From Ignelater luminosus (lineage: Eukaryota > Arthropoda > Insecta > Coleoptera > Elateridae): a stretch of DNA of 64,000 bases. Shown here piece by piece: positions 59,595 through 64,000 of the stretch. Under the pieces are notes generated by a model. It worked only from the letters and a program-made list of their open reading frames with translations. It made no database searches and was not told the origin of the DNA. The translations under genes and the position numbers were made by a program. The stretch is taken from contig VTPC01001660.1 of assembly GCA_011009095.1 (NCBI GenBank), positions 1-64,000 of the forward strand, in the 5' to 3' direction. Position 1 is the first letter of the stretch. Each line of letters opens with the position of its first letter.

Positions 59595-62500
59595 GTTAAA
59601 TATGGAGAGAATCGAAAATGCAATAGAGATTATCTCAATAAGTGATACAGAATCATCTCGCAGTTCTTTAATTTCTCCAAATCCAAGAGTAGCTGCTATC
59701 AGAAATGATTTGATAGTTCAGCAATCGACAGAGTCACCAATTCAAGAAGAAATAGTAACACTAAGTTCAATTTCAGAACGATGCCCCGTTACATGGTCTG
59801 ATAATAGGAAAGCCAAACAGAATTTTTTAAATCCAGATACATTTTTCTCACCTTCACCAAGATCTAAAGTTAGCCATTGGCTAACAGAAAATGCTATGCA
59901 GTACTGTAGTCAACAACGGATCGATGTTGAAACGACATTAGATGAACAATTGTTGCCAAATCCATTGGATAAATGCACACCAGTATCTTCAAACAAAAGT
60001 TCTATTATAGTTAGGCAAGATTACAATAAACAAAATGTTGAAAGTACCTTAAGTTCCAAACTGATAAGTAATCAACATGAAAAAACTGAAGCTAATAGAA
60101 ATAATGTAATTTATTTAGAAAATTCAGTTAGTTCAAGTAAACAGTCGTCAGATATCTTGAGCAAATATGTAGTAGCAGAAATTTCTCAGAATAATATAGA
60201 TTTAGAATTACAAAAGTCTAGCAATGAATCTGTAGTATCAGGAAATGATCAAACGCTGCACGATTCTGAACAAGTAAACATTGATATTGAAGTACCACCT
60301 ATGACGCCCCCTTTGTCAGCAAGGAAACTTGTAGAAGATATGTTAAATATGTGTACCAATTCTGAAGAAATGAATCATGTAACAGATAGTGACAAAAAAG
60401 TGGAAAAGCCTAAAATCAAACCACTAGATGTACCACTAAGTCCCGAAACTCAAAAGAAAATTGAATTATGTGAATATTTGAAATTGATGAATATGAATCC
60501 AGTAGATGGTAAAACTGTTGGAATGAGACAGAATCGACGTTCTAGTCGAGTTAAGCACTTAGCACTAATGTCAGAAAAAAGAGAGTTAGAGCGAAAACTC
60601 AACACTGAAGTCCAAGAAATCGAAAAGAAAGAAAAGAAAAGCTCAAAAAGCTCTGATGGTGATTCAAAACATTCTTCAGATAATGATAAAGGTGAGTTAC
60701 ATAAAAATATAATGTACATAATTGTAATGAAAAAATATAACATAATTATATAAATAACAAGGATAAACAAATACTGCATGCAAATCATATTAAAGCCGAA
60801 TTAAAGCAGTATATTGTTATAATTATCATTCAAAACTTTTTTAATTGAATAATGTGTCCGTTTTACCAACAAATTTTTAACAGATTTCTTAAGTTTATTA
60901 AATATCATACTTTAGTGGGTAGATAATTGAATAATTGAATTTAATTTATAAACTGATTTTGATTTATTTGAAACAGGTATCAAACATTAAATTGGAGATA
61001 GACAATAGTGAGTTGTTCATTTTTTTCTTAATAAATTCTTCCTTGAGAAACTATAGTTTTTGAGTAATGTGCATTTGAAAAATTCGGTTTGGTTTTATAT
61101 GTCGATGGTCACTTGAGTTTTATTTCTATTGTATTGGCTGTCGTTAACTCTTTTCATTTGGTAGCATCGACATAAAATGACATTGACATGATATTGACAC
61201 TGTCGGCTTTTAAGAAAAGGTATCAGAGGATTAAAATAAACTAATAAAAATAAAGGTAAGATTGTTGAATTTTTGAGAAAATTCTTGTATCTTTGTCAAA
61301 TTATAATTAATTTTATGGAGGTTATTAAACTAACTAAAGGATAAATCATTGCTTTAAAATTAGTGCTCTCAAATACAATGTGTTTGTCGTGGCATACTCC
61401 GATTGGTTTTATTTTCAATCATTTTATTTGTTCCTCATCTCTTCTGCTAATGTCCCCAATTAGCCCGCAAAAATATCACTTTGAGTTCTTGTTAAACAAA
61501 TATCTATTTTGTTTAAGGTTCGAAATCATCAAAAAAGATTAATGAGTTATCATCATCACCAACATCATCATCGGTATCAACAATTCTCCTACCACGTGTT
61601 TTAACATCCCAAGAAAATGCAGATGAAAGCAATATGAAGATAAAAGCGTCTGAAAAACGTAACGGTAGTAAAACACCATCAAAACTATTAATTGAAGTTA
61701 CAAATTCTGAAAAATCGAAAGTACCATCAAAATTCTTACAAGTTCATGAAGTATCAACAACCAGTATTTCAAAAGTTAGAAGTTCGAATAGAAACTCGGA
61801 AATGAAAAATCTAGAGAAACAAATGCCTTTAAGAAAATCTGACGGCATGCATGTGAAACAAAATAAAAACGATACTCCAAAATCTAGTGTGGTAACAAAG
61901 AAATCATTTAAGGAATTATTTATGGATGTGAAGAATTTAAAGCAATTAAGAAATATAAGACAGAATTCATGTGATTCATCACCAGAAGACACTAAACTGA
62001 AATCGAAATTGAATTTTTTTATTAAATCTGTATCGAATGTACCAAATATAACTTGTGATTTTGATGGTTTTATAGAACCATTGTTGAGTGAAAAAAGCAA
62101 AAATGATAAAGACAAGACTAAAAGCATAAATAGAATTGTAAAAAATAAAATTAAAGATTTAAAGCGACGTGAACCTCCAAAAAGGAAAGAACATTCTGAT
62201 GATGGCCCTAAAGCAAAAATGCGTAAATTAAATGCAACTTTAAAAAAAATTTTGAAATCTGCATCTTCCAAATTTAAATTGAAAAAACCTAAAGATAAAT
62301 CAAGTGAAAAATCGAAAAGACCCAACACGAGATTAGCAAAGAAATTAAAAAAACATAAAATGTATGGTAATCCTAAACATATAAATAAATTAAGAAGTAG
62401 AGGTCGATTAAAACAAATTGGAATAAAAACTGTATTACTAAAAGATCAAAAGAAGAAATACATAAAGAAGAAATTAAAACCAAAATTGTTTGCTTTTAAT

Positions 62501-63134
62501 AAAGAGAAAGACTTTAAGAGTACTGAAATGATACAGCATGGACATGAAAACGTTGTGTTGGTAACCAAAGAAGTTGTAGAGACTAACGAGGTAGTACCTC
62601 CACTAGAAGTTAACTGTGATGCTTTATCAACAAAGTTTGGCTCACCTAATAGAATTAAGAAACGTTTGCCAGACCCTGAAGTTTGGAAGAACTTTACATC
62701 GGAACATAGAAAGGCTTACATAGAAAGTATAAAATTTATAAAAGATGATGGAAATGTATTTGTAAGAAATGATTTTAGTCCTAATAAAGTACTTTTTAAT
62801 AAAGAGTCGACAGTAAAAGCTTATAATAAAGAAGAAAGCACAGTTGCTCACACAGAAGAAAAGGATAAAGAGTGTGATATTATGTCTTGTAGTTTCCAAA
62901 CATCAGAAGTTTGTACAGAACAATTAGATAGAATAAGTGAGACACATAAAGACATTGAAAATCATGCAAACACACCAGCATTAAGTACATTTTCATCTGT
63001 AAAAGATAAAACAGAGCTATCTTCAGAAGATTTGGAAGTTGATCGATTAATGGGAAGTAAACAAGTGAAGGATCAAGCAACACAAAAAGATAGTGAATCT
63101 CCACACACTTTAACAAATGATTTGGTTGTGTCAG
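59595..63134 (+). CDS. Large basic Ser/Lys-rich nuclear-type protein, N-terminal part (gene continues beyond window)
   Basis: Exon A 59595-60691 (ATG at 59602, donor GTGAGT) joins exon B 61518-63134 (acceptor GTTTAAG, donor GTGAGT); both introns are phase 1, giving 902 codons so far. The start fits: MERIENAIEIISISDTESS, an acidic Ser-rich opening resembling SUMO-interacting stretches (EIISIS). No enzymatic domain is visible. Features: VPPMTPPLSARKLVEDMLN (about 230-250), RQNRRSSRVKHLALMSEKRE (about 307-330), long Lys/Ser-rich stretches with many KK pairs in exon B, an AT-hook-like RSRGRLKQ, and LPDPEVWKNFTSEHRKAYIE near 740. This composition suits a chromatin-associated protein, such as the N-terminal part of a SET- or bromodomain-type regulator, but I do not recognise the family. 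Confidence 0.85.
60692..61517 (+). other. Intron of the second gene
   Basis: GTGAGT donor and TTTAAG acceptor, 826 bp, AT-rich, nothing recognisable inside. Confidence 0.85.
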
Positions 63135-64000
63135 GTGAGTCATTTTAATTATATCAAGAAGTTTTATTTACTTGATTAGTTCTAACACATGTTTCAATAG
63201 TCTTGAAATCTAAATTTCTCTGCAGTTTTTTTCTATTTCATATCTCAGTATTTTTCTCATTAGCTTGTTAAGGGTATATTCTCTAGGTTCACTATATTAG
63301 TGTTAGTTGTGATAAATAGTTCCATAACTTAGCTATATACAATGAGGTTTTTTATTTCTGAACATGCAAATCCTACATTCAATTTTTAAAACACATTTTA
63401 CTGCATTACAGAGTATGTAAACAACCTTTGACAAAAAACAAATGAGTTTCAATCAAGAAATGTCAAGATTTGATTTTAAAAAAATGCAATTAATATCTAA
63501 AAAGTAATAAAATATAGCTTAAAGTTGTTAAAACTTGCAAAATGTGCAACAAAATATACTTAAATAAAACGTATTGAGGGATGATATTCATTGTGAATCC
63601 TCCCCAATTACTTTCATATGAGGTGAATGTGAACCACATGTTACATTAAAGGGGATCACAACACAAAAAACAAGTTTGTCTCAAATTGAAGTTTTCAGGT
63701 ATTTATATTCGTGCGTAATCTTTCGGAAGTTTATCTGATACGATAAGGAAATTATGAGCAATAAATGAAATGTGTGTGATGTCAAAGTGCAGACTGGTAG
63801 CGAGAGACGTCGACTTTTATATGCATTGCATTCACATTTCCTGGTATTTTTACAAGCAGTTTTAAGATTACGTTTTAAACTTAATTTAAAGGAATCATTT
63901 CCCAAAACGATTTGATACATGGCTAGAATGTTGCAATTATCCATGAATTTATCACGCAGCGAATTGTTTATATAGGTAGTACATAGTGCCAAGTTTTGTT
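63135..64000 (+). other. Start of the next intron of the second gene
   Basis: Begins at donor GTGAGT. No convincing acceptor followed by an in-phase coding exon is seen before the window ends. Confidence 0.6.

Noticed and set aside
61744-62328. Minus-strand 194-codon frame
   Set aside because: Antisense of the Lys-rich exon B, rich in Phe/Leu as expected from reversed Lys/Asn codons; not a membrane protein.

Overview
This is a 64 kb window of AT-rich insect nuclear DNA. Evidence for an insect is a spliced orthologue of Drosophila gawky (GW182/TNRC6), GT-AG introns, many Tc1/mariner-type elements with TA target duplications, and CCTAA-type (TTAGG) repeat motifs. There are no bacterial features. 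The insect order cannot be fixed from the sequence.

Two protein-coding genes are supported. (1) gawky lies on the minus strand. I could join 17 coding exons (28656 down to 15554) with consistent splice sites and phases into one frame of 4092 nt (1363 codons plus stop). They encode, in order, a long N-terminal extension, a GW-rich Argonaute-binding region, a UBA domain, a Q-rich region, a PAM2-like motif, an RRM and a W-containing C-terminus. Its 5' UTR begins upstream of 28695, possibly with a first exon near 32.5 kb. (2) A plus-strand gene begins near 59.6 kb and runs out of the window. It encodes a large, Ser/Lys-rich, very basic, probably nuclear protein that I cannot name.

The rest is intergenic or intronic DNA packed with transposon remains. 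1-15.5 kb holds no recognisable gene and must contain the gawky 3' UTR. The gawky introns carry a DD34E Tc1-like relic, a pogo-like element, a DD37E-like relic, a TTAA-flanked element and a fold-back MITE. 29-42 kb holds two copies of a ~0.9 kb palindromic MITE, fragments of a related transposase and a piggyBac relic. At 42.3-48.35 kb a Ty3/gypsy-type LTR retrotransposon with very short (~124 bp), almost identical LTRs sits inside a Tc1 (DD34E) element and carries an assembly gap. 51.45-52.70 kb is a nearly complete DD41D mariner element. 52.9-59 kb has direct repeats, a small MITE, a LINE RNase H relic, a telomere-like 12-bp tandem array, a GC-rich segment and then the presumed promoter area of the second gene.

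No new multi-gene system is visible. The most informative points are the full gawky model, the nested retrotransposon, the MITE/transposase family relationship and the young DD41D element.
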